Shown here in pieces: positions 54,912 to 64,000 of a stretch of DNA of 64,000 bases. How positions within the stretch are numbered: position 1 is the first letter of the stretch; the number at the start of each line of letters is the position of its first letter. The translations under genes were made by a program, and so were the position numbers. The notes beneath the pieces are model-generated. The model was given only the letters and a program-made list of their open reading frames with translations. It was not told the origin of the DNA and did no database searches. The stretch is from Chenopodium formosanum (Eukaryota > Streptophyta > Magnoliopsida > Caryophyllales > Amaranthaceae), in the NCBI GenBank assembly GCA_024500155.1, contig CM044877.1, forward strand, positions 74,232,001-74,296,000, written 5' to 3'.

Positions 54912-55660
54912 CCACAGTGACTCAAATCTAAAAGGGATGACACCTGGAAAAATTTCCTTTTTTTCAAGAAAGAGTAGGAGGGGGTTGTGATCGGAAGTCA
55001 GTCTAGGAAGATTTATAACAGTGTTGTAGGGGAAAAGCTGTATCCAATCACTGCTTGCTAAAAATCTATCTAGTCTTTCCAGAATGGGGTTCTATTTCTG
55101 TTTATTGAACCAAGTGAACTTATGGCCAGTAATCCCTAAATCAATTAAATTGCAAGCTTCAATGGTATCATTAAAGGCTCGCATTTGGTGAAGGGGGTGA
55201 GGGTTCCCTCCCCATTTTTCATGGGCATTACAGATTTCATTGAAGTCACCAAAAACTAGCCATGGCAAATTAACACTCTCACTCATGTTTATCAAAGAAT
55301 CCCACATCTCTAATCTACCATTATAAGTAGTTGAAGCATAAATTGCATAAAGCAAGAAAGATTTTGATGAAGTTACCTGCACTACAGCATGTATTGCGCG
55401 GGGTTCCTTAGTGATCGTAGTGATGTTGTGAAAGCCAGAATTCCACAGAATCAAAATCCCTCCAAAGTACCCAACAGGGTCCACCTCGAAAGAATTGAAC
55501 GGGAGAATGCAGAGTAGTTCTTCACAATTTAGCTTGGAGACTTTAGTCTCGGTTAGGACAATGATATCAGGCTTGTGATCAAGAATCTGACGAATGTTTC
55601 TTTTGAAACCGTCCCTAGCAATTCCCCTTGCGTTCCACAGTAGCACATTCATCCCTGGTC
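54912..55660 (-). pseudogene. LINE endonuclease (start of ORF2)
   Basis: ORF2 probably starts at the Met of M-N-V-L-L-W-N-A-R-G (55652). The endonuclease/exonuclease/phosphatase fold is clear: N in W-N-A-R-G, E in V-L-T-E-T-K-V, L-V-F-G-D-F-N-E, and, beyond a TAG near 55092, the final catalytic H in T-S-D-H-N-P-L. It nicks target DNA to prime reverse transcription. It is cut by the gypsy at 54911 and continues at 45220. Confidence 0.87.
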
Positions 55661-57654
55661 GCATGATTGGTAGATTTGCTAGTTCCTTTTGTTGTGTATG
55701 CCGCGTTGTTGCCAGTTCGACATATTTCCCTTGGTAACAGATGAACATTGACACCGTGTTCTTCTTGATCCTGACGCCCGACATCTCTGTTTCTCCCCCT
55801 TTCACCCTTCCCCATCCTACAGATAGGTGCAACTGTTAGGCTTCCTGGACAAGGTGCATGAGTTTGACATTGTTTGTTCCTGAGACTGACTGAAGCACCA
55901 GCCATTCGTCTGTAATCGACAGTGCCTTTCTTTTGCTCGGAAGAACGGGCACCGGATCGAGTAAGAATTGAAGCTCCCATGGAATTATCATTAGGGAATA
56001 CTCTTTGTCCATCTTCTTCATCCACCACTTGAGAAGAATCGTGAGTGGTTTGTGGATCAGACTTAGATCCTGCAGAGATGGGATATGTGCAGGAGCTAGG
56101 CGAAAAGGATTTTCTAGAGAGGCCATGCGAAGGTTTGCAAACAGGAGTGAGACATTTTCTGGGTTTAATAGAATTCCCCGCATTGATCGTGGGGAGATGG
56201 AATGGCATGCCATTCCCCTGTAGACCCTGAGCGTAGTAAGAGGTCAGGTTTATCATCGATTCCGGATATGTCATCACCGGTTTGGTGTTGGTGATTATGT
56301 TCCTGTCGGAACAAAGCTTGAGGGTGATTGTCGTCGGGGGCGTTATCGGAGATCGAAGGAAGCCCCCTTGGTCGCACAGTTCCTCCGGGTCGTGATTGAT
56401 TATCTTGTTGAGATACTCGTTCAACGAGAGGTTTGTCATGGTGAATTTGGTTTTTTTTAATTTTCCAATTCAGAGAGGGAGGGTTTTTTGGAATTGATTT
56501 ATTGAGGTGTGTGAGAAATTGGGATAAAAAAGAAGGAGAAAGCATGGTTCAGGAATTTATGGGGGAGGTGAGGGGACTTTTGAGAAGGCAAGAGGGGGGA
56601 GGGCAGCGGGAGTCAGGCGAGAAACCAGGGGGAGGAGTGTAGCAGAGCAATTGAAGTGACTCTTTGGGTAAGGGGGTTGAGGTGAGAGAAAAGGTAAAAG
56701 CAATGGGGTTAAGACACGTCAATGTCTCAATATTCGAGTCATTAGAGAGAATTTGGTAGGGATTTTTCTGAACTAGGATTTGGGTTGGATTTTCTCCCTT
56801 TTTTAATAATGTGGGGGCCCACATTTGATTTTCTTTTGTTTGGCGGTTTTTTTGCCATTTGGTTAATACCCATTTTTTCTGAGCGGGTTGCCATTGGTGA
56901 CTGCTCTGTTTTGTCTGTTCTTCTTCTCCGAGCTGCTGCACGACCTAGAACGTTCTGTCATCGATTTCTCCTCGGTGGGAGGATTCCCAGAATGGCTTTG
57001 TACACAATTTGTTGCCTAATTCCTCCCAACCAGATTGTTCCTTTTCTAGGTTTCTCCTGTTCAATGAAAATCATGATTCGTGCAAATCGTAGATTCTTCT
57101 GTTCCATTGATTTGTGTACTGTACGAACAAAGGTACCAATTGTATTGCCTATCTTCTTTAGCATGTTATCCTCCATGTACTCAATTGGCAATTCTGGGAG
57201 TTCTATCCAAATTGGTGAAACAGAGCATCTTTTCTCCGAAGGTTTGAACCCCGGCTTCCACTGTTGGACCGATAAGAAATTTCCATTTAGGAACCATGGA
57301 CCTCCTTGTAGTACCCTTTCTGAGTCCTGGATCACATCAAATTTCGATAGGAAAAATCCCTTCCCAATTGGAAAAGTATATATATTCCCCTTTGGCTTCC
57401 AAATTTTTTTCACTCCTTGAATGAAATACTCAGTAGAGAATGATTTGCCTGATGGTTTTGAAATGATGGCATTTTCCCATGAGGAACATAAAGAAGAGTA
57501 TTCTTCCTCAGAGATGGCGACGAAGACATCATTGTCTCTGTCAAATTGGGGTGGTGGGGTTGTAGCTAGGTATGTGGGCAGGGAAGGTTTTAGGGGATTT
57601 GGGGTTAGATTTTTAAGTGCGTCCTTGAAAGAGTGGGTGTTTATTTTGGTGTAG
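55661..57654 (-). pseudogene. LINE ORF1 (DUF4283-type, RNA-binding) and linker
   Basis: 57668-56958 reads as a DUF4283-like domain (Y-T-F-P-I-G-K-G-F-F-L-S-K-F, G-P-W-F-L-N-G, P-I-W-I-E-L-P-E-L-P-I-E-Y), the usual ORF1 N-terminal part. The CCHC knuckle expected after Q-I-V-Y-K is lost. Downstream frames (56941-55660) are Pro/Ser-rich, shifted and low in conservation. The apparent first Met at 57668 lies in the MITE TIR, so the 5' end of ORF1 is missing or altered. Confidence 0.75.
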
Positions 57655-58556
57655 GAATTGTAAACCACCTTTTATAACCATATTTTTGCAGGAAATCACC
57701 TTATAAAATTTTTTTCGCAAAAACACGCCTTAATCTAAATTTTTTTTGCAAGACCACACCTTTGGCCGGAAAACAGATTTTGACCTTGTATTCCGGGGAC
57801 CCACCACATGTCTCGCACGTGATACCCTAAAACGACGCACTAACCAATTTTCCGGCGGCCAACCACTTTCCACAGCCAACCAAAAACCCAGCCAACCAAT
57901 TTCCCCCACCCGCTGCCACACCCTGGAGCTAAAGGCGCCGGCAACCACCTCCCTACCCCTGCGCTGGCGATCCTGCTCTCTTCCCTTTCCCCTAACCCAC
58001 GAATTCTCTCTCCTCCCCTTCCATCTAACCACCATCACTTTCTTCACTCTCACCACCCGAACCCCGAGATCCACCACCACCTACTTTCCTAAAGCTCTGC
58101 CCATGAATTCTCTCTCCTCCTTTTCCACCTAAAGCACCGCCGCTCGATTTATTGACCTAGACCCACACTCCGCCATTCGTCAACCGCCATGAATGTTGCG
58201 CTTCAAGAAGGTATGGGAATGGGTTGGGCTTGAGGGTTGGGTTTAAGGACGTGAATGGGAAAGGGAGGGGATGCGGTCGCCGGCGACGAAGGAGGGAGGT
58301 GGTTGCCGGCCACTGGAAGGGGGAGGGGGCTGGCAAGGGAAAAAAGGAGGGTTAGTGGTTTTAGGGGGTCATGTGCAAAGCACGTGGTCAGGTCAACCCC
58401 GGAAAACAAGGTCAAACTCTATTTTCCGGGGAAAGGTGTGGCCTTGCTAAAAAAAATATAGATTAAGGTGTGTTTTTGCGAAAAAAATTTATAGGGTGGT
58501 TTCCTGCAAAAAAGTGGTTATGAAAGGTGGTTTAATGCAAAATTTCCTTTAATAGG

Positions 58557-58703
58557 TTTTCTTGTGTATGATGAATAAGGTGAACTACCATAGTACCATA
58601 TAACAATTGTGGAGTGAGGGATAACTCAATTAGCTTTCATCCCGGTTTCAGGAATCATGTGATTAATTCTCATCACCCGTCCATGTGGCTCTTTAAATAC
58701 CAA
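58557..58703. other. Spacer between the MITE nest and the CACTA element
   Basis: Its start (58557-58610) is about 80% similar to 42551-42612, left of the nest, suggesting a tandem duplication of about 88 bp that existed before the MITE inserted. No gene. Confidence 0.55.
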
Positions 58704-59139
58704 CACTAGTGGAAAAATAGTTATCCGTAACGGGCAAAAATAGCCTATCCGTAACGGGCAGCGGGCGTTACGTATGTTGCCGTTACGGATAGGCTATGTT
58801 ATTCGTAACGGGCAGTACCCGTTATTTGTAACGGATAGTTTGACTACCCGTTACGAATAACCCGTTATTTGTAACGGGTAGTCAAACTGTCCGTTACAAA
58901 TACAATTGAACCCAAATTAAAAAAAATGCAGCAGGTGATACCTGCTACACTGCTAACCTTTTATGATGCCAAATTTTAATTACTATTATCAATATTCAAT
59001 AATAATAAATGTAAAATTTAATTAATTATAAAATCAAAGATACAACTTTACAACAACTCCCTAACATGAGTCAAAAGCTACTATATAAATAATAGTCCTT
59101 AATACAACATGAAAATTTATAACTATATAGAGTGAATAG

Positions 59140-59265
59140 TTAATTTGTATGCGAGGCTCGACCAACTGACACAAGATGAATGCACCCTTTGCATGAACAG
59201 CATTAACCACTTTCTTCCTTGCTTCGACTTGCTCATTAGTGTAAATTCCTAGGCAATGGGGAAAT
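59140..59265 (-). pseudogene. Captured fragment of 12-oxophytodienoate reductase
   Basis: On the minus strand the frame reads G-I-Y-T-N-E-Q-V-E-A-R-K-K-V-V-N-A-V-H-A, then K-G-A-F-I-L-C-Q-L. This matches the old-yellow-enzyme/OPR segment that normally reads G-I-Y-T-x-E-Q-V-E-A-W-K-P-I-V-x-A-V-H-A-K-G. OPRs reduce 12-oxophytodienoic acid or related enones with FMN and NADPH. Only about 33 residues are present and the FMN and active-site residues are absent, so there is no enzyme. It lies inside the CACTA element. Confidence 0.75.
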
Positions 59266-59865
59266 TTGCAGCATAATTCTGTTTTTGTTAGACACACGAC
59301 ATTAATATTTTTGACAGGAAGACCATAATATGAACACATATAGTGAGCTAAAATCAGAAGAATTTTACTATCTAACTGTAAAAAACATAGGATGGGAACC
59401 CGAAAACTAATTTGGTTTTTCCGGGGTTTGTTAACTGATAATTTATCAAGTAGCATTGAAATTCATTTTTAAAGCACAAGAACTAAGAAAGGGGTGGAGT
59501 ATGCCTAGCTACTAATCCCCACCTCCCCGTCTCAGCGTCATGGCCCATCTATTTTATAAGATGGAACGAGATTAAGCCTGTACATTTCAATTTGAAAATC
59601 CAAAAAGCCGGAAAACAGCAAAATGCTTCTTTTTTCATCCACTCACACTCATATATTCACAACCATGCATAATGGGGTTACTCAAATTGCTACAATATCT
59701 TACATTTTGAGCTCAATTAGTTGAAATATAAGTGGGAAATTAACTATACAAGAAATAAATTCAATCATTAAAGCAAACATACAGAGATGAGCATTGAAAT
59801 TCATTTTTATAGCACAAGAACTTCCTGGTACAAAATTCAGCAACACGAGTCACAATGTAGCAAAA

Positions 59866-60290
59866 GTTACCTGGGTCTTGGACTCCAACATTGGTGATAC
59901 GGAAGGAGTGGACGGCCCACTTCAAGTAGCTACCGTGCTCAGACTTCCTGAGTGGCAAACCTTCTCTCAAAGCAACCTCATCCTTGAAGGCCAAAGCAAT
60001 TTGGTAGCAAGTCTCGTGCCTGAATACACAATAACACAAAAAAATATATGAGAAATTGAGCCACAATCAAAACAATCTATTTATGGCAAGCAAAATGTAG
60101 TAGCATTGGGGTTTACCTCATCCTCTTGACCAAACAATGCCTTGGCCAAAGCGTTAACTTCAACAACTTTCTGTGCAGCAAATGCAAGCCATGACTTGAT
60201 TTCATCATCAAGCTTTAAGTCTCGTTAACAAGATCAACATTAGTGTGAAGAAGTGTGCAGGAAGTGGAGACCACAAGCTTGTCTGCAAGC
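59866..60290 (-). pseudogene. Captured fragments of cobalamin-independent methionine synthase
   Basis: The upstream piece (about 60290-60114, minus strand) reads L-D-D-E-I-K-S-W-L-A-F-A-A-Q-K-V-V-E-V-N and A-L-A-K-A-L-F-G-Q-E-D-E, then a GT donor; a two-base gain near 60222 shifts it from the preceding V-N-E-T. The next piece starts after an ATTCAG acceptor (about 60021) with H-E-T-C-Y-Q-I-A-L-A, then L-R-E-G-L-P-L-R-K-S-E-H and W-A-V-H-S-F-R-I-T-N-V-G-V-Q-D, and a GTAAC donor. About 16 residues expected between K-D-E-V and A-L-R-E-G are deleted. Exon borders with splice sites show capture of genomic DNA, not cDNA. The parent enzyme methylates homocysteine; this copy cannot. Confidence 0.85.
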
Positions 60291-60946
60291 AAAGAACAAC
60301 TAATTAAGTCAGCCAAACGTCTTTATTAGGCGACATAAATTTATTTGTTTGAGATACAAGTTAAGTCACCCTTAGCAAGCTTGGACAACAAGTAGGAGAC
60401 AAATATAATGCAGTATAATTTAACCAATTTCACAAGGCAATTTAACCAATTTCATAAGGCGATACAGCAATTTATTGGTCGATTATGCACTACTAATACA
60501 CTATAATAAACAAATATAACGCAGTATAATTTAAACATTTGACTCATATTATTATTCAAAAAAACCCTAAAATTAACAAATTCCAAGGTTCAAAAGCCAA
60601 ATTCAATCAAACATACTAGAAATTAGGGATGATCCCGATAGATGTTCAAAAGCCAAATCAAATTCAATTAAATCAAATCAATACCTTTCTCGAGATTCTT
60701 CCATGTCAATTTCGCTTTCTTTCCTTCTGTTCAAAATCAAATTGGGGAGAATTGTTAACTTCTTCACCATTAAATTAAAATTAAACCCTAAATTGCAAAA
60801 ATTCAGCACAAAATATCCCAAAAATCCAGTACCCAGAAACTTAAATCAATTAAAAACAACATAAATTTCAAAAAATAAAGTTGAATCAACTCAGACAATC
60901 ATCGTTTACCACATTCAAACTGGTAAATCTTCCAACTTAATATTCG

Positions 60947-61253
60947 ATGATTACAAAGAGAAAAATCTTACCTAGCATCAGTTCGTTCAACGACTTAGAT
61001 CTAAAGATGAAGAAGCCTACGGGCTTGGTTGTTCTCAACGTCGCCACAATCGACGCTAACCGGGTTCGGACCCTGGTCGAACCGGAGTGGATTTTCGAGC
61101 AAGAGTTCCGTCACCACCGGTTACACCTCCGCCCAAAACGACGCCGCTTGGGAGCTCTTGTATGAAGCCGCCGGTCAAGTTGCTCGTCTCAAGATGAACA
61201 TAATCGCTACTCAAGTATTAGAGATGGGAGGGAAGGAGAGGAGAGGTGAATGA
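60947..61253 (+). pseudogene. Unrecognised coding-like fragment inside the CACTA element
   Basis: Two overlapping frames (60947-61165, 61029-61253) occupy a GC-richer stretch. One contains N-D-A-A-W-E-L-L-Y-E-A-A-G-Q-V-A-R-L-K-M, which looks like real plant protein sequence, but I cannot name the source gene. The composition differs from the AT-rich surroundings, consistent with another captured first exon. A GAGAGG-rich 5'-UTR-like tract follows (61245-61335). Confidence 0.45.
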
Positions 61254-61644
61254 CGGGGAGGAGAGGAGAGGAGAGAGAGAGGGAGTGAGCGATTGATGAG
61301 AGAGAGAGAGGGAGTGAGGGACTGATGAGAAAGAGAGGTGAAACCCTAAAAAGCAAGTATTGGGCTCCTCTCATTATTTGGGCCAAGTTTGGGCATCTAC
61401 GTGTAATATAGTATTCATAACGGGCAAAATATTGTCCGTTACGAATACTTATTTATTCATAATAGGCAAAATAGTGCTTGTTACGAATACATTATATTCG
61501 TAACGGACACTATTTTGCCCGTTACGAATAAATAAGTATTCGTAACGGACACTATTTTGCCCGTTACGAATATCTTAATCGTAACGGGCAAAGCTTTGCC
61601 CGTTACAAATAGGCCGTTACGAATGAGATTTTTCCACTAGTGCA

Positions 61645-62060
61645 AAAATAAATCTATTAACATTGTGGTGTACGTACTTAAGCAGTAAAGCTTGATGTTT
61701 GCAAGATTTGGTTTCCATTAGTTTATATGAATGACTATGCTTAGATTATTGTTAATTTTCTTTTTAAATTTGTCTCCGCTGAGTTTACCAATCTATATTT
61801 TAGGATAATAAAAAGTTTGTTCATCCCCTTATGAGCAATACTCACACATGCGGGGTACACGTGTGGGGGTAATTCAGGGTGCAAGTCATGCTAAAAAAAT
61901 TTCTGGAAACCTCCTTACAAAATTATTCATTATTTCTATAGTAGGAAAACCACCTTTAAAAAAAAAATTTAAAATAAAAATAAAAACTTGTAAGAACACA
62001 CCTTAATATAATTTGTTTTTTTGCGAGACACCACCTCCTTATCGCCAGATTCTAGAAATT
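61645..62060. other. Intergenic sequence with half of a Mutator-like MITE
   Basis: 61905-62075 contains GGAAACCTCC, GGAAAACCACC, AAGAACACACCTTAAT and TTGACCTTGTATTTC in the same order as the TIR of the MITE at 57655-57800, but more diverged. The opposite TIR was not found. No gene. Confidence 0.5.
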
Positions 62061-62440
62061 GACCTTGTATTTCAGCGTTGTCTTGGTCCCATACAACCCT
62101 CTATCGTTTGCAATTGATGTGTAGATACCAGACAGTAGTGAAGCAAACGCACTGCACACTTCAAAAGCCGAAAATTGTTTCTGGAGTATGTTGGCAGTTC
62201 CTGCGGCTAGATAGTTTGTTGTAGCAAATGAACAGACCTTGCTCCTTTTTACTGGGTGGTCTCTTAGTAGGAAATGAGCAAATAACTTCATGCAGAAGAT
62301 CAGGCATATAACAGTGTGTCTGACCCCCCCGGTCTCTTAGCAAGAAATGAGCAAATAACAGTGTTTCCAACTCTGGAACCTAATTGCTTCATCTCCTGAA
62401 TTTGACCCAAATCAACGGACCTGAACAGAACCCTATCCGG
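62061..62440 (-). pseudogene. Degenerate duplicate of the segment at about 63224-63470
   Basis: TTTGTTGTAGCAAATG and the preceding TTTCTGGAGTNTGT occur in both places in the same order on the plus strand, each next to a PPR 3' end. A further internal duplication (TAGNAAGAAATGAGCAAATAA twice near 62265 and 62340) is present. The coding meaning of either copy is not clear; they may be 3'-flank or alternative-exon sequence of the PPR gene. Confidence 0.4.
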
Positions 62441-63048
62441 ATGACCCATTTGTCACCTCTACAATCACCCCTTAGCATAAAAGCCTTATCAGACCATCAT
62501 TGTATCCTGTCCGACTGAAGCCCGTAGTGTTCGACATCCCAATCTGCTTTATCAGTTGGTATGCACCCAAATTTCATTTATAGAACCCCAGTTTCCAGCA
62601 GCAGCAAATGAGTCTAAAGGGAAATGTGTGAGCCAATTTTTCAATCGAGACACAATTTAAAATATTCATAAACCACTATACTTCCCATACTTTGCAAAGC
62701 AGTTTGCATGAACTGAGCAAACCAGCCTAGACACTTAAAAGTTGAAATAGTTTTTTGACTTTTTCTGGTATTCTCATAATAAACTTCCCATATGTGCGCT
62801 ATGTTTCCAAAGTGCCACAAAAGATCAGCCATACAAACATAGTGCTTCACCGGAAGCTTCAATGAATAGTCCCTCTCCATGACTTCAAATATCTCCCAAC
62901 CTTTGTCTACCAACCCAGCATATCTGTACGCTAAGATAACAAACAAGAAAAATCTACTAGAATCAACAAAAATCAAATAAAAAACTAACATATAAAGCAT
63001 TAACAAGTCTTTACAGGTTCGTCGATTAAAATAGTAGTACATGAGCAT
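62441..63048 (-). pseudogene. Partial PPR gene copy, decayed
   Basis: On the minus strand Y-A-G-L-V-D-K-G-W-E-I-F, M-E-R-D-Y-S-L-K and H-Y-V-C-M-A-D-L-L align with the same blocks of the gene at 63537-64000 (Y-A-G-F-V-D-K-G-W-E-I-F and so on). The conserved G-R-S-G after D-L-L is lost. The following E-domain part (62470-62640) is recognisable only in nucleotides (CAGACCATCAT, TGCTTNATCAGTT, CAGCAGCNA). Upstream of the copy the frame is non-PPR. It is a 3'-end tandem duplicate without function. Confidence 0.7.
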
Positions 63049-63536
63049 AAATGAACTAATGAAAGAACCCTTTCAAGTTTAGGGAATTATTTGGCAGTCA
63101 TTCAATTGGACAATAATACAACTATTAATTTAAGTACTTAATAAAGTCGTTTATCACTTTGTCTAGTTATCTACCTTTTGCACTCATTTGTGCAGTTCTT
63201 ACATTGCAATGGAGAAAACCAATCTACACAATTGATTTATTAAGATTATCATTTGGAAGAAAATAAATAGTGTAGAGACCAGAACTTACCCATTCTTCTT
63301 TCCAACAGCATACATCAATAGGTGATGCTTTTTCTGGAGTGTGTGCAAGCCCTTCAACTGGAAGCTTTGTTGTAGCAAATGTTGAATGCATATATCTGTG
63401 CTTTTCAAAAGTAATTCTGATGCAGATAAATCCCAAAGGTGATTATCTGAATAATCATACAAATGCAAGTGAGCTGATTTGTTGCCAGCTTAAAAATCAT
63501 TAGGCTATTCATATGGTGTCAATATCCATTTCACCT
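63049..63536. other. Spacer between PPR pseudogene and PPR gene
   Basis: AT-rich 3' flank of the PPR gene. 63290-63430 includes the segment repeated at 62150-62230. No independent gene could be supported. Confidence 0.45.
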
Positions 63537-64000
63537 TCACCTTAGACCAACATGAAACCGTTTCAGACCATCATCTGCTCCTGTCCAACTCAAGCCTATA
63601 TCTTTTAATACTCCTCTCTGCTTCATCAGTTCCCTAACTTTATTTGCAGAGTCCCACTTTCCCGCAGCAGCCAGTGAGTCAGATAAGGCAATATATGAAC
63701 CTGGCCTTCCATAAGCACCCAAATTAAAAAGTTCATCTGCTGCTATACTTGCCATCTCTAGTTTGTCATGCAATTTACATGAGCTGAGCAAAGCAGCCCA
63801 AACATCTGAATTAGGTTTTTCGGGCATTCTCATCACAAATCCCCATGCCTGCTCTACATTCCCAGAGCGCCCTAAAAGGTCCACCATGCAAGCATAGTGT
63901 TCCATCCGAGGCTTTAATGAATAGTCCCTCTCCATGCTTTCAAAGATCTCCCAACCTTTGTCTACAAACCCAGCATATGTGCATGCCGAGATAGCACACA
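63537..64000 (-). CDS. Pentatricopeptide repeat protein, C-terminal part (cut by the window edge)
   Basis: The minus-strand frame enters from beyond 64000 and ends at a stop at 63537-63539, giving about 153 residues. A PPR ends in T-Y-A-G-F-V-D-K-G-W-E-I-F-E-S-M; next is Y-A-C-M-V-D-L-L-G-R-S-G-N-V-E-Q-A-W. P-N-S-D-V-W-A-A-L-L-S-S-C-K opens the E motif, followed by G-S-Y-I-A-L-S-D-S-L-A-A-A-G-K-W and R-G-V-L-K-D-I-G-L-S-W. This is a PLS-class protein ending after the E region with no DYW domain. Such proteins are imported into mitochondria or plastids and select RNA editing sites; the target cannot be told from this part. The internal Met at 63935 is not the start. Confidence 0.88.
   Translation of the reverse strand, partial: CAISACTYAGFVDKGWEIFESMERDYSLKPRMEHYACMVDLLGRSGNVEQAWGFVMRMPEKPNSDVWAALLSSCKLHDKLEMASIAADELFNLGAYGRPGSYIALSDSLAAAGKWDSANKVRELMKQRGVLKDIGLSWTGADDGLKRFHVGLR

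Larger units (their letters stand above)
42649..57654 (-). mobile_element. L1-type LINE, minus strand, split by a gag-only gypsy
   Basis: Its 3' end is an A-rich tail (poly-T on the plus strand at 42649-42660). Its 5' part is ORF1, ending against the MITE at 57654. It is split at 45226-54906 by an LTR element with target duplication GATAG. The order on the minus strand is ORF1 (DUF4283-like), endonuclease, RT, zf-RVT, RNase H. Several frameshifts and stops make it inactive. It lies inside the TIR of the Mutator-type MITE; the repeated GGAA(A)TT at both junctions may be its weakened target duplication. Confidence 0.85.
42638..58547. mobile_element. Mutator-type MITE with long TIRs, split by a LINE
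   Basis: The outermost layer of the nest. The MITE's own sequence is 42638-42648 and 57655-58547. Its ends are GGAAATTTTGC and the inverse GCAAAATTTCC, flanked by a perfect 9-bp duplication TTTAATAGG (42629-42637, 58548-58556), the Mutator signature. The inner inverted repeats are long (57658-57800 against about 58400-58545): AACCACC, TTTTGCAGGAAA, CGCAAAAACAC, GACCTTGT, CCGGGG. The centre is C-rich then G-rich and codes for nothing recognised. The element is about 0.9 kb without the insert. A related half-element lies at about 61905-62075. Confidence 0.8.
58704..61641. mobile_element. Non-autonomous CACTA transposon with captured gene pieces
   Basis: Ends CACTAGTGGAAAAAT and the inverse GATTTTTCCACTAGTG, flanked by a 3-bp duplication CAA (58701-58703, 61642-61644), as CACTA (En/Spm) elements have. 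Both subterminal regions (58715-58905, 61405-61622) hold many copies, in both orientations, of CCGTTACGAATA / TATTCGTAACGG, the sort of repeat a CACTA-encoded DNA-binding protein recognises. No transposase is present. The interior carries pieces of host genes (methionine synthase, OPR), so this is a gene-capturing CACTA. Confidence 0.9.

Noticed and set aside
55615..57420. Plus-strand frames of 211 and 72 codons opposite LINE ORF1
   Set aside because: Antisense shadows of the LINE coding strand; no domain.

Overview
The window is nuclear DNA of a flowering plant, most likely a eudicot. This rests on two CYP716-type cytochrome P450 genes, a plant PELE-type pentatricopeptide gene, LINEs with the plant zf-RVT/RNase H tail, Tat-type Ty3-gypsy elements with a second RNase H, and many Stowaway/Tourist/Mutator-type MITEs. 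No species is claimed. It is gene-poor: only one intact P450 (32080-35071) and the 3' end of a PPR gene (63537-64000) look like functional host genes. Almost everything else is transposable elements, often inserted into one another with target duplications that can be read exactly.

Region 1 (1-17391): a LINE 3' fragment (1-1197) abuts a decayed Ty1-copia element on the minus strand (1198-17391). The copia carries a Harbinger-type MITE (4072-4849, TTA target duplication), and its 5' LTR is split by a young Tat-type gypsy (6333-17257, target duplication CATGG, 545-bp LTRs about 2% different). The gypsy's own pol is split by a 1443-bp solo LTR (12108-13550, CAATT). Between pol and its 3' LTR the gypsy has an apparently intact four-exon gene on the opposite strand (7186-9144) coding for a 519-residue protein.

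Region 2 (17392-35210): a tandem segmental duplication (about 17920-25870 and 27675-35165). Each copy holds one three-exon CYP716-like P450 on the minus strand. Copy B is intact (470 aa); copy A is broken by a 564-bp TRIM in exon 2. Many insertions are present in one copy with an empty site in the other: SINEs, MITEs, Mutator-like elements and a fold-back element. They record events after the duplication.

Region 3 (35211-42637): intergenic, with three short Tourist-like MITEs of one family built of TTCAG pentamers, Stowaway MITEs and simple repeats.

Region 4 (42638-58547): a four-layer structure. A Mutator-type MITE (9-bp target duplication TTTAATAGG) is split by a LINE (minus strand), which is split by a 9.7-kb gag-only gypsy-like retrotransposon (45226-54906, plus strand, target duplication GATAG). 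That element has no recognisable pol. It is packed with short palindromes of the form CCGTG-N-CACGG, which lie just upstream of the TATA box in its LTRs and in tandem arrays in its leader. Its 3' part holds three further unrelated tandem arrays.

Region 5 (58704-61641): a non-autonomous CACTA transposon that has captured pieces of a cobalamin-independent methionine synthase gene, with splice sites, and of a 12-oxophytodienoate reductase gene. The window ends with a decayed partial copy of a PPR gene (about 62440-63048) and the PPR gene itself, which runs off the right edge.
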